Part shown: positions 8,191 to 15,843 of the stretch, one piece after another | How the letters are laid out: every line of letters starts with the position of its first letter | Numbering within the stretch: position 1 is the first letter of the stretch | Assembly (NCBI GenBank): GCA_029882955.1 | Contig: JAOUJX010000005.1 | Location: 1-28,998, forward strand | Length of the DNA: 28,998 nt | DNA from: Gammaproteobacteria bacterium | GTDB lineage: Bacteria; Pseudomonadota; Gammaproteobacteria; GCA-001735895 | Direction: 5' to 3' | Notes under the pieces: generated by a model | Database searches by the model: none | What the model saw: only the letters and a program-made list of their open reading frames with translations | Told to the model about the DNA's origin: nothing | Made by a program: the position numbers and the translations under genes

Positions 8191-8211
8191 ACAGGACGGG
8201 TTTTGTCCTGT
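8191..8211 (+). other. stem-loop in the presumed 5' leader
   Basis: ACAGGAC (8191-8197) and GTCCTGT (8205-8211) form a perfect 7-bp stem with a 7-base loop GGGTTTT. No run of T follows, so it is not an intrinsic terminator. It would lie in the untranslated leader of the multiheme cytochrome operon about 80 bases before the start codon. An RNA-stability or translational role is speculative. Confidence 0.35.
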
Positions 8212-8290
8212 CTTAAACAGTCTTTCAGGCGCCTCTCGTTAACCAATTATGTAGCCAGTTTCTATCTTTACATACGAGGCCGTATGAGCC

Positions 8291-9391
8291 ATGCGTGAAT
8301 ATAGGTTATTCAACAGTATCCTGGTAATCACTGCTTTTGTTCTGGTAGGTGCAGTGTTCTCTGTTGCCGAGGCCGATACGGAGGTTAACTGTCTTATTTG
8401 CCATAAACACAGAGGCTTGAGCAGAATCGATGAACAAGGCAAGTTCAGATTGTATTACATCAACAATGAGATGTTCGAATCGGGCCCTCATCGACGTAAT
8501 AAATGCCATGACTGTCACTCGGATAAAGATCGTTTCCCGCATGATCCGACAGTAAAAGTCGATTGCACCCAGCAATGCCATATAGTTGAGCCCTCAGGGC
8601 AGGCAAAATTTTCACACAAGCCGATAGCGGATACCTTGTCAAAAAGCGTGCACGGTAAGTTTGACGCCGATGGTAATCCGAAGAAATATCAGGAAGACTA
8701 TCCCGGATGCAAGGATTGCCATGATCAGCCGCTATATCGACCGGTTTCTGTCTACAAGGGAGAGACCAAGGACGGTGTATCAAAACGTAGTATCGGCCGC
8801 TGTAGGAGTTGCCATAGAACCGGGTATTTTGCTGAAGACTTCTATGATCATGTGACCTCGCGTCTACGTAGGGGCCGTTTTCCGATGGAAACGATCAATG
8901 TCTGCGCCAAATGTCATCAAAACCAGGAATTTTTGAAAAGGCACGAACTGGATGATGCAGTGACGACATATAAGGAAACTTTCCACGGCAAGCTAATAGC
9001 ACTTGGTTCTGAACGTACCGCAGACTGCCTCGATTGTCATGTGGTAGAGGGTGAAAACACCCATTTGATCGAGTCGAAGTTAGTGCCGACATCGGCAACC
9101 AACAAGGCCAATATAGGCAATACCTGCAGAAATTCAGATTGCCATGTAAACGCCAGTGCCGAGTTGTCGAGTTTCCAGGTTCACGTTACCTATGAAAGAG
9201 ACAAGTATCCAATGCAGTTTTACATGCTGATATTTTTCAAGGCACTAATGGCGATTATTTTATATTTCTTTTTGGCTCTGATTTTTTTCGAATTATTACG
9301 GCGCCTGTTTCCAAAATTTTCTTTTATTAAAGAGAAAAAGACCTCTGATGACACTGATTTTGAGCCATTGTCAGATGATGCTGATAAATAG
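8291..9391 (+). CDS. octaheme c-type cytochrome with C-terminal membrane anchor
   Basis: This 366-residue exported protein has an N-terminal signal peptide or anchor (about 8-27) and one C-terminal helix at about 311-334 followed by a short charged tail. Six CXXCH motifs start at C34, C72, C140, C171, C205 and C246. Two expanded motifs are CTQQCH (C92-H97, CX3CH) and CRNSDCH (C279-H285, CX4CH). That gives up to eight hemes. SVHGK (118-122) and TFHGK (230-234) supply candidate distal histidines of the kind common in multiheme cytochromes. It starts a three-gene operon with a cytochrome b and a triheme protein. A GAGG sequence lies 11 bases before the ATG. It most likely passes electrons from the b subunit to periplasmic acceptors. 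Exact family and partner are uncertain. Confidence 0.85.
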   Translation: MREYRLFNSILVITAFVLVGAVFSVAEADTEVNCLICHKHRGLSRIDEQGKFRLYYINNEMFESGPHRRNKCHDCHSDKDRFPHDPTVKVDCTQQCHIVEPSGQAKFSHKPIADTLSKSVHGKFDADGNPKKYQEDYPGCKDCHDQPLYRPVSVYKGETKDGVSKRSIGRCRSCHRTGYFAEDFYDHVTSRLRRGRFPMETINVCAKCHQNQEFLKRHELDDAVTTYKETFHGKLIALGSERTADCLDCHVVEGENTHLIESKLVPTSATNKANIGNTCRNSDCHVNASAELSSFQVHVTYERDKYPMQFYMLIFFKALMAIILYFFLALIFFELLRRLFPKFSFIKEKKTSDDTDFEPLSDDADK

Positions 9392-9404
9392 CGGAGATAA
9401 AACC

Positions 9405-10220
9405 ATGTCTAAATACGATCCGATTGTAATGAAAGATGGTAAGCGCTATTTCTACCGGTTTTCGGCGCATCAAAGAATACAGCATGTAGTCCTGTTCAGC
9501 TCTGTTCTGGTGTTGGCCGTCACCGGTTTTCCGTTACGCCATGTCGAAGAGGCCTGGGCGAGACCTCTATATGATTTCATGGGTGGACCCGAGATTGCGC
9601 CGATGATTCATCGTATCGCGGGCTCTGTTTTACTGGTCCTGTTTGTCTATCATACGATCTACTGGATAGTGGGGTTTATTCGTAACGACCTGGGCAAACT
9701 GAAACAGGAAAACCGTCTGACCGTAGGGAGTGGTATCAAGGCCTTTTTTACCCAGGAAATGGTACCCAATATGAAGGATTTCCGGGACATCATTCACCTG
9801 TGGAAATACCTGCTCTACTTTACCAATCGGCCGCCCCGCCATGAGCGCATGTCATGGCGCGAAAAATTTGACTATTTTGCGCCTTATTGGGGTATACCTA
9901 TTCTCGGGCCTGCGGGCGCCATTCTTTGGTGGCGGGATGAAGTCTCACATGTCCTTCCGGGCTGGATTCTCAATGCCGCCTATATCATGCATACCGACGA
10001 AGCCTTGCTGGCCATCCTGTTCCTGTTTTTTGTGCACTGGTATAACGTCCACTATGCACCGGAAAAATTTCCCGCAGCCAAGGTCTGGCTTACCGGTTAT
10101 CTGACCGAAGACGAAATGATTCATGAACACTACGCGCATTATGTGCAGGTAATGATCGAGGCTGGGCTGGAGGATGAGATCAAGCCACAACACTTCGGCG
10201 GGGAGCATTACGAATGGTAA
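9405..10220 (+). CDS. cytochrome b561-like membrane subunit, quinone-linked
   Basis: With the ATG at 9405, preceded by GCGGAG, the protein has 271 residues. An upstream in-frame start at 9348 lies inside the previous gene and is unlikely. Four membrane segments lie at about 25-42, 70-90, 165-176 (weak) and 195-216. Candidate heme b histidines are H22/H27, H69, H83, H196 and H211/H216. The pattern matches the cytochrome b561/FdnI-HydC-like family that oxidises or reduces the quinone pool for a periplasmic partner. No molybdopterin or hydrogenase catalytic subunit is adjacent. Its neighbours are multiheme cytochromes, as in Geobacter CbcA/CbcB or the fused CbcL. It overlaps the next gene by seven bases. 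Confidence 0.82.
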   Translation: MSKYDPIVMKDGKRYFYRFSAHQRIQHVVLFSSVLVLAVTGFPLRHVEEAWARPLYDFMGGPEIAPMIHRIAGSVLLVLFVYHTIYWIVGFIRNDLGKLKQENRLTVGSGIKAFFTQEMVPNMKDFRDIIHLWKYLLYFTNRPPRHERMSWREKFDYFAPYWGIPILGPAGAILWWRDEVSHVLPGWILNAAYIMHTDEALLAILFLFFVHWYNVHYAPEKFPAAKVWLTGYLTEDEMIHEHYAHYVQVMIEAGLEDEIKPQHFGGEHYEW

Positions 10221-11113
10221 AGCTGCTGAAAAAGCTTGTCTTCAAACTTTATGTGATCTGCCTGATGCTATTTACTGTCTGGTATGGTCATTTTATGTAC
10301 CCGCTGATATTCGGCTTCGAAGGAAAGGAAGAGGCCGGAGAATCTTTAAAGGAAATTATCAGAACTGGTAGTGAAGAAGAGACGATGTTTTCGCGCCTGA
10401 TTGCAGAGCAGACAGAGACATCTCAAACCGACCTGGGTTACCGGGTGATCGACGAGTCTTACATCGAAGGTCGATTCCATCATATAGGCTTTACACTTCA
10501 GCATGACAATACCAACGTCTGTATTCGCTGTCATGGCAGTGTGCCGCACGACGGTTCGAAAGAAACGCGCAGTTTTCTTAACCAGCATGCTTTTTACCTG
10601 GCCTGTGAGACCTGTCATTCAAGACCCCGGGCCGGGGCTGAAACATGGACATTTAATTGGTATGACAAGGTTACCGGCAAGATCACCGGTAACCCGCGAG
10701 CGCTGGTAGAAATCGAGGAAATGTTTACCCATGAGCATGAAACAGAACAATATCCGACTTATGGTAACTATGGCGTAAAGATAGCGCCCACGCAGAACGA
10801 CTCTGGTATACGAAAATTACTGCACGGTGAAAAAGAGATGGCATTGGCGGAACGCTATATTGCTGAGCAGGAACTTCTAGAGCCTGATCAGAAAACGGCG
10901 ATGAAGGAAGTCTTGCATCGCAAGGTCAGTAAAGACCATCCTCAGTGTAGAGAATGTCACAACCAGGAGGATAGATACCTGCCATTTGAAAAGCTAGGCT
11001 ACCCGCCAACACGACTGAGAGAACTCGTCAATGTACCGGTAGTAAATATGATTCAAAAGTATCAGAAGTTTCATTTTCCAACCCTGCTGGAATCAGATGA
11101 GATAGAAAAATGA
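10214..11113 (+). CDS. membrane-anchored triheme c-type cytochrome
   Basis: This 299-residue protein has an uncleaved-looking N-terminal helix (about 9-34, preceded by basic MVKLLKK). Three CXXCH motifs follow, at residues 103-107 (CIRCH), 131-135 (CETCH) and 245-249 (CRECH). Additional histidines that could be distal ligands include H89, H90, H97, H112, H125, H173, H175, H204, H235 and H242. The wide gap between the second and third motifs (about 110 residues) is rich in charged residues. Its ATG lies inside the end of the cytochrome b gene (seven-base overlap), so the two products are probably made in step. It is probably the third subunit of the same inner-membrane complex. I do not recognise it as NapC/NirT or NrfH, which carry four hemes. 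Confidence 0.8.
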   Translation: MVKLLKKLVFKLYVICLMLFTVWYGHFMYPLIFGFEGKEEAGESLKEIIRTGSEEETMFSRLIAEQTETSQTDLGYRVIDESYIEGRFHHIGFTLQHDNTNVCIRCHGSVPHDGSKETRSFLNQHAFYLACETCHSRPRAGAETWTFNWYDKVTGKITGNPRALVEIEEMFTHEHETEQYPTYGNYGVKIAPTQNDSGIRKLLHGEKEMALAERYIAEQELLEPDQKTAMKEVLHRKVSKDHPQCRECHNQEDRYLPFEKLGYPPTRLRELVNVPVVNMIQKYQKFHFPTLLESDEIEK

Positions 11114-11120
11114 TACAGGC

Positions 11121-11140
11121 GCAGGCCATCCAGGGCCTGC
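11121..11140 (+). terminator. hairpin after the triheme cytochrome gene
   Basis: GCAGGCC (11121-11127) and GGCCTGC (11134-11140) form a perfect 7-bp GC-rich stem with a 6-base loop, eight bases after the stop codon. Only a short TTCATT follows, so termination would be weak. Protection of the mRNA 3' end is an alternative role. Confidence 0.45.
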
Positions 11141-11268
11141 TTCATTGAAGAACGGAAACGTAATCGGCCTGCAAATACAACCTGAATTGATAACTATTCA
11201 CCTAGCTTTTCCGCAATATCGAGACTATTCTCGGTGGCTCCATTAACAAGTATTATAAGGATTCGACC

Positions 11269-12672
11269 ATGGAGAATTTATACCTTTTTCCGAAAATGCC
11301 GGGCGTATCTATTGCTATCTGGATAGTCAGCAGCATGATTTTCCTGTTCTTTGCCAGAGAGCCCATGCATAAAATGATTCAGGCCATGTCGGATGCAACC
11401 GCAGGCGGATTACGGAAGATGGCTTCCTGGATAAAATTATCGGCGGAGGCGATGCGCGAAAAAGATAGAAAAGTCCTGCTTGAATCCGGAGTCGCTAAAA
11501 TTCAGGGCGAAATTCTGCAGGAGTTCCATAAAATTGATACCGCGAATACCAAAAGTGTCGCTGGATACCCCAAATTACAGCTGAAGCTGGATGAAAACAT
11601 CGCCAAAATCGAAAGTGATTACAAGGAGTGTGGACAGGTCACGCCTGAGGCCCCGGGTTGGAGTGAAGCGGTTGAGACAATAGCACGCGCAAAGGGTTCT
11701 ACCGGCGACCGTATCATTGAGAAAATGCTGAGTGAAATACACAAATCTGCAGTTGCTGGTGAGAAAAAAGCGATATCGGAGTTGCGAGAAGTTGCCGGTA
11801 AGCGCCACAAGATATTAGGCGGCATGGCACCTGTTTGGAAACGTATCGAAAAACTCGGTAAAGAGATTAACTATAAAGTCGACAAGGTAATCGAAAATAG
11901 TCGAAATATTGATAAATATATGGATCAGTATCAAAAGATATCAACCGGTGGTTCAGAGTCCATCGATATGTTGTCCTCCAAAGTCACCAAGCTTTTTATC
12001 ATTTCACTGATCGTTATATTCGTTGGCATGGTTGGGGCTTTTATCAACTTTAATTTAATCGCCTTGCCGATGTCTGAACTGGTACCTGCCGGGGTAAGAG
12101 TGGCCGGTATGGCTGTATCAGAGATTTCTGCATTGGTCATAGTGGCACTCGAACTGGTATTGGGTATATTCCTGTTCGAGGCAATCGGTGTGACACATAC
12201 TTTCCCTCAGATAGCGAATATGACGAGTGGCAAACGCAGGATTATCTTGTATGGCTCCTTGTTCGGCTTGTTATTCCTGGCGTCCGTTGAAGCTTCGCTG
12301 GCCATACTGCGTGAGCATCTGGCCGAAGCCAAGACTGCACTGGACAGAAGCCTGGCTGGTGAATCCGGCAGTGCAATTTCAGAAAACATCGACTCCAATA
12401 TTACAGTCATCGGCCAGGCTTTACTCGGATTTGTACTGCCCTGGATTCTAGCGGTAATCGCGATTCCGTTAGAAATGTTTATCGAAGCCAGTCAGCACGC
12501 ATTTGCTAAAATCTACACGATTATGATTACCCTGGTTTGCCATCTGGCTAACGCACTGGCTTTTCTTATCGAAGGCATTTTTAAGATTCTGATGCATATC
12601 TTCGACATTTACATCATTGTTCCGGTTCAAATATCGAATATGTTTAAGGGAAAATCGGCTAGCGTTAGCTAG
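11269..12672 (+). CDS. polytopic membrane protein with long charged helical domain, unknown function
   Basis: This 467-residue protein has one N-terminal helix (about 12-29) and then about 210 residues of charged, helix-rich sequence (30-240) with coiled-coil character. Further hydrophobic segments lie near 242-266, 280-308, 325-347, 380-405 and 412-453. Acidic or His residues inside these segments include E284, E295, E304, E341, E402 and H425, which could hint at ion conduction or signalling but prove nothing. An AAGGA ribosome binding site lies seven bases before the ATG. It ends 14 bases before a lipoprotein gene, so the two form a pair. I do not recognise the family. It is not a recognisable MotA/ExbB, sensor kinase or chemoreceptor. 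Confidence 0.75.
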   Translation: MENLYLFPKMPGVSIAIWIVSSMIFLFFAREPMHKMIQAMSDATAGGLRKMASWIKLSAEAMREKDRKVLLESGVAKIQGEILQEFHKIDTANTKSVAGYPKLQLKLDENIAKIESDYKECGQVTPEAPGWSEAVETIARAKGSTGDRIIEKMLSEIHKSAVAGEKKAISELREVAGKRHKILGGMAPVWKRIEKLGKEINYKVDKVIENSRNIDKYMDQYQKISTGGSESIDMLSSKVTKLFIISLIVIFVGMVGAFINFNLIALPMSELVPAGVRVAGMAVSEISALVIVALELVLGIFLFEAIGVTHTFPQIANMTSGKRRIILYGSLFGLLFLASVEASLAILREHLAEAKTALDRSLAGESGSAISENIDSNITVIGQALLGFVLPWILAVIAIPLEMFIEASQHAFAKIYTIMITLVCHLANALAFLIEGIFKILMHIFDIYIIVPVQISNMFKGKSASVS

Positions 12673-12686
12673 CCAGGGAAAATACA

Positions 12687-13358
12687 ATGCGAAAAATAAT
12701 TAATCCTGCCCTGTTTGCTGTATTAGTGAGTATGGTAGTCGCCGCCTGTACCGACAATAAAGCCTACGAGACTTCATACTGCGCCATGGTTGATATTTCC
12801 GGAACCTACTCGTCGCAAAAGAAATCCGTAGTCAATATTGTTAAGGCAGGGATTTTGCCGGAGATGATCCCCGGCGACAGCATGTTTTTTGTCAAGATAG
12901 ACAGCAACAGCTATGCCGAGGAAAACCTGGTGACCAAGCTGACGCTTGATTACAGACCGACCCAGGCTAATAATCAAAAGCTAGCAATTTCTAAAGCTCT
13001 GGACGAATTTGGATCTGGTAAGGCGAAGTCGCGACTAACAGACATTAGCGGAGCGATGATGCTCTGTTCTGATTACCTCAAGAAAACTCAATCGGGTACG
13101 CAGATTATGTTTATCTTCAGCGACATGAAAGAAGAGCTCCCCAATGGAGTAAAGCGAAAATTTGCCGATGATGAATTCGAGGGGATGCATATTGCCGCAA
13201 TGAATGTGATTAAGCTGAAAAAGGATAGTAAGGATCCCGAGGTTTATCGTAAGCGGTTAAGTCAGTGGGAAAAGCGTATTACTGGTGCCGGTGCGGATAA
13301 CTGGACAACATTGCTGGACGCGACCAAAATCCAGGAATTTATAGATCAGGCGAAATAG
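12687..13358 (+). CDS. lipoprotein with von Willebrand A-like domain
   Basis: This 223-residue protein has a lipoprotein signal ending in VVAAC, with C21 as the lipidated residue and no Asp at +2, so outer-membrane sorting is possible. A likely VWA fold follows. DISGT at residues 36-40 resembles the first MIDAS loop (DxSxS/T), T118-D119 sits where the second loop is expected, and the strand IMFIFSDM provides S145-D146 for the third. VWA domains bind a divalent metal and mediate protein contacts. The gene is probably co-transcribed with the membrane protein just upstream (14-base gap). No known family name can be given with confidence. The VWA call is by motif only. Confidence 0.7.
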   Translation: MRKIINPALFAVLVSMVVAACTDNKAYETSYCAMVDISGTYSSQKKSVVNIVKAGILPEMIPGDSMFFVKIDSNSYAEENLVTKLTLDYRPTQANNQKLAISKALDEFGSGKAKSRLTDISGAMMLCSDYLKKTQSGTQIMFIFSDMKEELPNGVKRKFADDEFEGMHIAAMNVIKLKKDSKDPEVYRKRLSQWEKRITGAGADNWTTLLDATKIQEFIDQAK

Positions 13359-13367
13359 GGATAGCTG

Positions 13368-13405
13368 TTAGCAGCGCTAAGTTAAAAATACGTCAAAAAT
13401 ATAAT
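13368..13405 (+). promoter_or_regulatory. candidate promoter and palindrome before the LysR gene
   Basis: A consensus -10 TATAAT lies at 13400-13405, 24 bases before the regulator's ATG. The perfect inverted repeat TTAGC-AGC-GCTAA (13368-13380) sits where the -35 region would be. No good -35 hexamer is visible. LysR proteins often bind such sites and autoregulate. Confidence 0.35.
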
Positions 13406-13428
13406 AATTGCGCTATAGTGATGCGATT

Positions 13429-14292
13429 ATGCATCAAGTCAACTGGGATAATCTACGCTATGTCTTCATGGTGGCGAATAAGGGTTCAATCGCCGCCGCG
13501 GCTCGTGTACTGGGAGTTAATCGGACGACAGTATTACGCCGGATTAACGCCTTTCAGGACAGTCTAAATTGCCGAATTTTCGTACGTAGCGACTCGGGTT
13601 ATGTATTAAGTCCTGAAGCTGAAAAAATGATTGATGCTGCTCGTGAAGTCGAAAATACCTTATTCGATATGCAGCGTGAAATTGTTGGACGCGAGTTAAA
13701 GCTGGAAGGAGAGGTACGAGCGACTACTACCGACAGTCTCGTCGTTTCTTTACTCGGCCCCCATCTTGCCAGTTTTCAAAAAAGACATCCGTATATTGTA
13801 GTTAACCTGCTCAGTGGTAATGGCGTTCTAGACCTCAATCGGCGTGATGCCGATGTCGCCATTCGACCGACCAAATCCCCGGACCCTGGTCTCACCGGAC
13901 ATCGGCTCTGCGATTTGGAATTTGGCGTTTACGCAGCGCCTGATTTGATTAATCATCAGGAGAAAATTAATATTTTCGATCTTAACTGGGTGGGTCTGGA
14001 TGATAGCTTCGCGGGCACGCAATTATTAAACTGGTATCGATCGGAAATTAAGCCTGAATCTGTCACGATGCGTTGCGATTCGTTTGTGACGTTGCGGATG
14101 GCGGCAGAGAATGGCCTTGGACTGGCTTTATTACCCCATTTCTTAGGCGATTCGTCCGATCAACTGATCAGGCTGGACGCTCCTACTGCTGATCTGACTA
14201 CAGGGCTCTGGATTTTAACTCACCCCGACCTGGTTCGCTCAGCCAGGGTGCATGCCTTTATTACTCACTTTACCGAAGCGCTTTCTGCCTGA
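13429..14292 (+). CDS. LysR-family transcriptional regulator
   Basis: The ATG at 13429 gives 287 residues. An in-frame TTG at 13408 would add seven residues upstream. The N-terminal winged helix-turn-helix (about 5-62) shows the LysR pattern, with GSIAAAARVLGVNRTTVLRR as the HTH core. The rest is the periplasmic-binding-protein-like effector domain, including DADVAIRPT and AENGLGLALLP, both typical of the family. The inducer is unknown. It lies downstream of the VWA-lipoprotein gene and convergent with a rhodanese gene, so the target is not obvious. Confidence 0.92.
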   Translation: MHQVNWDNLRYVFMVANKGSIAAAARVLGVNRTTVLRRINAFQDSLNCRIFVRSDSGYVLSPEAEKMIDAAREVENTLFDMQREIVGRELKLEGEVRATTTDSLVVSLLGPHLASFQKRHPYIVVNLLSGNGVLDLNRRDADVAIRPTKSPDPGLTGHRLCDLEFGVYAAPDLINHQEKINIFDLNWVGLDDSFAGTQLLNWYRSEIKPESVTMRCDSFVTLRMAAENGLGLALLPHFLGDSSDQLIRLDAPTADLTTGLWILTHPDLVRSARVHAFITHFTEALSA

Positions 14293-14309
14293 ATTCAGGC
14301 CTCTGGCAT

Positions 14310-14660
14310 TCAGCCAAATGCTTTCTTTATTTCGTCATATGGGGCAGTGATTGCGTAGGCATTTTTGTACCCCATTTGCTTTAAAGTTAAAGCTGCCAGC
14401 GATGCACGGCCGCCACCTCCACAATGGGTCAGGATTATAGTCTCAGCGTCGGGGATGTGCTTATGGGTTTTCATTTCGAGTAGACCACGGGATATGTTGA
14501 CCGAATCCTGCAGTTTTGATTCGTTAGCACTATCTGCTTCACGTACGTCGATGATAATCACCTTATCCCGATCATCAAAAAGTTTTTTGGCCTCGGCCAC
14601 GTCAATACACTCAATTTGTGACTGCGCTGCAGCTATTAGCTCACCTGCGGGCTTGATCAT
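14310..14660 (-). CDS. single-domain rhodanese-like sulfurtransferase
   Basis: A start at the ATG at 14660 gives 116 residues. A GTG at 14672 in the same frame would give 120. The rhodanese fold is marked by VIIIDVREADS near residues 34-44 and an active-site loop with HCGGGGRAS, where C80 is the sulfur-accepting residue. Four glycines before Arg make a small, uncharged loop. No signal peptide is visible, so the protein is probably cytoplasmic. Its sulfur donor and acceptor are unknown. It lies just downstream of the AraC-type regulator on the same strand (68-base gap). Confidence 0.88.
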   Translation of the reverse strand: MIKPAGELIAAAQSQIECIDVAEAKKLFDDRDKVIIIDVREADSANESKLQDSVNISRGLLEMKTHKHIPDAETIILTHCGGGGRASLAALTLKQMGYKNAYAITAPYDEIKKAFG

Positions 14661-14728
14661 GTTTCGCTTCACTGATTTGAATAGACTGGCAATATTAACC
14701 GATAGACCAGTGCTAAAAAAGCCATAAA

Positions 14729-15745
14729 TTAAGGGGTAATATCAGAGACTAGAGTACCAAACTGCCGCCGATGTGCTTCCATCGTCATTTTCATTTGCTT
14801 CTTGAAAAGTCGTCTGAAACTACTCTCGTCTTTATATCCGATCTGATAAACAATTTTCGAAGAAGGTAGCTGTGTTAATTCGAGTAAATTACAGGCTCGA
14901 TTTATTCGTATTGTTTGCAAATATTGTAATGGTGTACATTGTAAGGACTTGCTAAATCGTCGATTCAGTTGGCGGTCACTAATGCTTAGCCTGCTGGATA
15001 GCTGAGAAAAGTTAATATCTTCGTGGCTGTGTTTTTCGATATGTCGTTGTGCTCGTAAGACCAGCTCGTCGGCATGATCGGTGGTTTCAACATTGGTTCG
15101 AAATGACTGAGGTGATGGAGCGTTTAAATGCATCATCAAAAGTTTTGCAGTGTCTACTGCGGTGCGATGACCAGCAAAGCGTTCCACCAGATGCATTACC
15201 AGATGCTCATAGGCCATACCTCCACCAATTACGCTAATAATATTGCCATAGTCGGCAATGGCGTTATGAGTATCGATTTTCAACCCGGGAAACATACGTC
15301 GAAAATGATGTTCGCTCTTCCAGTGCATTAATGCGGGCAGATTATTCATTAAGCCTGCCTTGGCGAGTAAGAATGAGCCGCTGCAAATACTAATTAATAA
15401 TCCACCACAGTCGTAGTGTTGTTGTATGACCGGGATAATCGGTGCGGCCTCGGACATTGCCGTTTCGACTTTTTCGTAGCCAGTCGAAGAATGAAACACC
15501 GATGGAAATACCCATGCGTCAGCACTGGTATTAAGGGCCATGTATTCGGCCAGACTGTAATCCGGATGGATAGTTAAGCCGTTAGTCGGCATGATCGCTT
15601 TGCCGTCGATGGATACCGTATCCCATTCAAAAAGTGGTTTGAGGTCAGACTTTATCAAGGTGTAATTGGTCGCGATTAATGAATCGACGATGCTATGAAT
15701 ACCGCTACCAATACAACGGTTCATTAATAAAATTGCGATTCGCAT
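14729..15745 (-). CDS. GlxA-type AraC-family regulator with DJ-1/PfpI-like domain
   Basis: The ATG at 15745 (MRIAILLMNRC) gives 338 residues. An upstream in-frame start would add 25 residues unlike the family. Residues 1-200 form a class I glutamine amidotransferase-like (DJ-1/PfpI) domain with a nucleophile-elbow-like SICSGSFLLAKAG (C121). The C-terminus carries two AraC helix-turn-helix motifs, about 244-263 (LSSRLSISDRQLNRRF) and 293-312. Such regulators commonly sense small metabolites, the ligand being unknown here. The gene is divergent from an alpha/beta hydrolase across 98 bases that contain a perfect inverted repeat. Confidence 0.92.
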   Translation of the reverse strand: MRIAILLMNRCIGSGIHSIVDSLIATNYTLIKSDLKPLFEWDTVSIDGKAIMPTNGLTIHPDYSLAEYMALNTSADAWVFPSVFHSSTGYEKVETAMSEAAPIIPVIQQHYDCGGLLISICSGSFLLAKAGLMNNLPALMHWKSEHHFRRMFPGLKIDTHNAIADYGNIISVIGGGMAYEHLVMHLVERFAGHRTAVDTAKLLMMHLNAPSPQSFRTNVETTDHADELVLRAQRHIEKHSHEDINFSQLSSRLSISDRQLNRRFSKSLQCTPLQYLQTIRINRACNLLELTQLPSSKIVYQIGYKDESSFRRLFKKQMKMTMEAHRRQFGTLVSDITP

Positions 15746-15771
15746 GATTATGTCCGAATTCACCCGTGTTA

Positions 15772-15785
15772 TGTCAAATATGACA
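15772..15785. promoter_or_regulatory. perfect inverted repeat, candidate operator
   Basis: TGTCA-AATA-TGACA is a perfect 14-base inverted repeat between the divergent AraC-family gene (start 15745) and the hydrolase gene (start 15844). It is well placed to act on one or both promoters. AraC proteins more often bind direct repeats, so another regulator could be the user. Confidence 0.4.
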
Positions 15786-15843
15786 CTTCTAAATAAGGAA
15801 GGCAATCTCCATACTGGCATCTGATTTCATATAAGGACACGAG

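Larger units (their letters stand above)
7928..8290. other. gene-free leader upstream of the cytochrome operon
   Basis: This stretch of about 360 bases has no convincing coding sequence. It contains the FNR-type box (7998-8011) and a hairpin (8191-8211). A 64-codon frame (8104-8298) crosses its end but has no good ribosome binding site. No intrinsic terminator for the ccm operon was seen here. Confidence 0.5.

Noticed and set aside
8104..8298. 64-codon plus-strand frame in the leader of the cytochrome operon, overlapping the octaheme start by eight bases.
   Set aside because: It has no spaced Shine-Dalgarno, no recognisable motif, and it spans the hairpin at 8191-8211. A leader peptide is possible but unsupported.
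9348..9404. Upstream extension of the cytochrome b gene.
   Set aside because: It lies inside the octaheme gene. The ATG at 9405 has a GGAG site and gives the expected N-terminus.
11269..12672. Assigning the unknown membrane protein to MotA/ExbB/ZorA-like proton channels.
   Set aside because: Membrane Glu residues and a coiled-coil region are suggestive, but the order of helices and motifs does not match those families.
14287..14300. Perfect palindrome GCCTGAATTCAGGC at the end of the LysR gene, considered as a terminator.
   Set aside because: The stem is only five bases with a four-base loop and no T run, so termination is unlikely.
15746..15820. Upstream extension of the GlxA-type regulator.
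   Set aside because: The added 25 residues are not family-like and would run through the inverted-repeat operator. The ATG at 15745 gives the standard beta-strand start.
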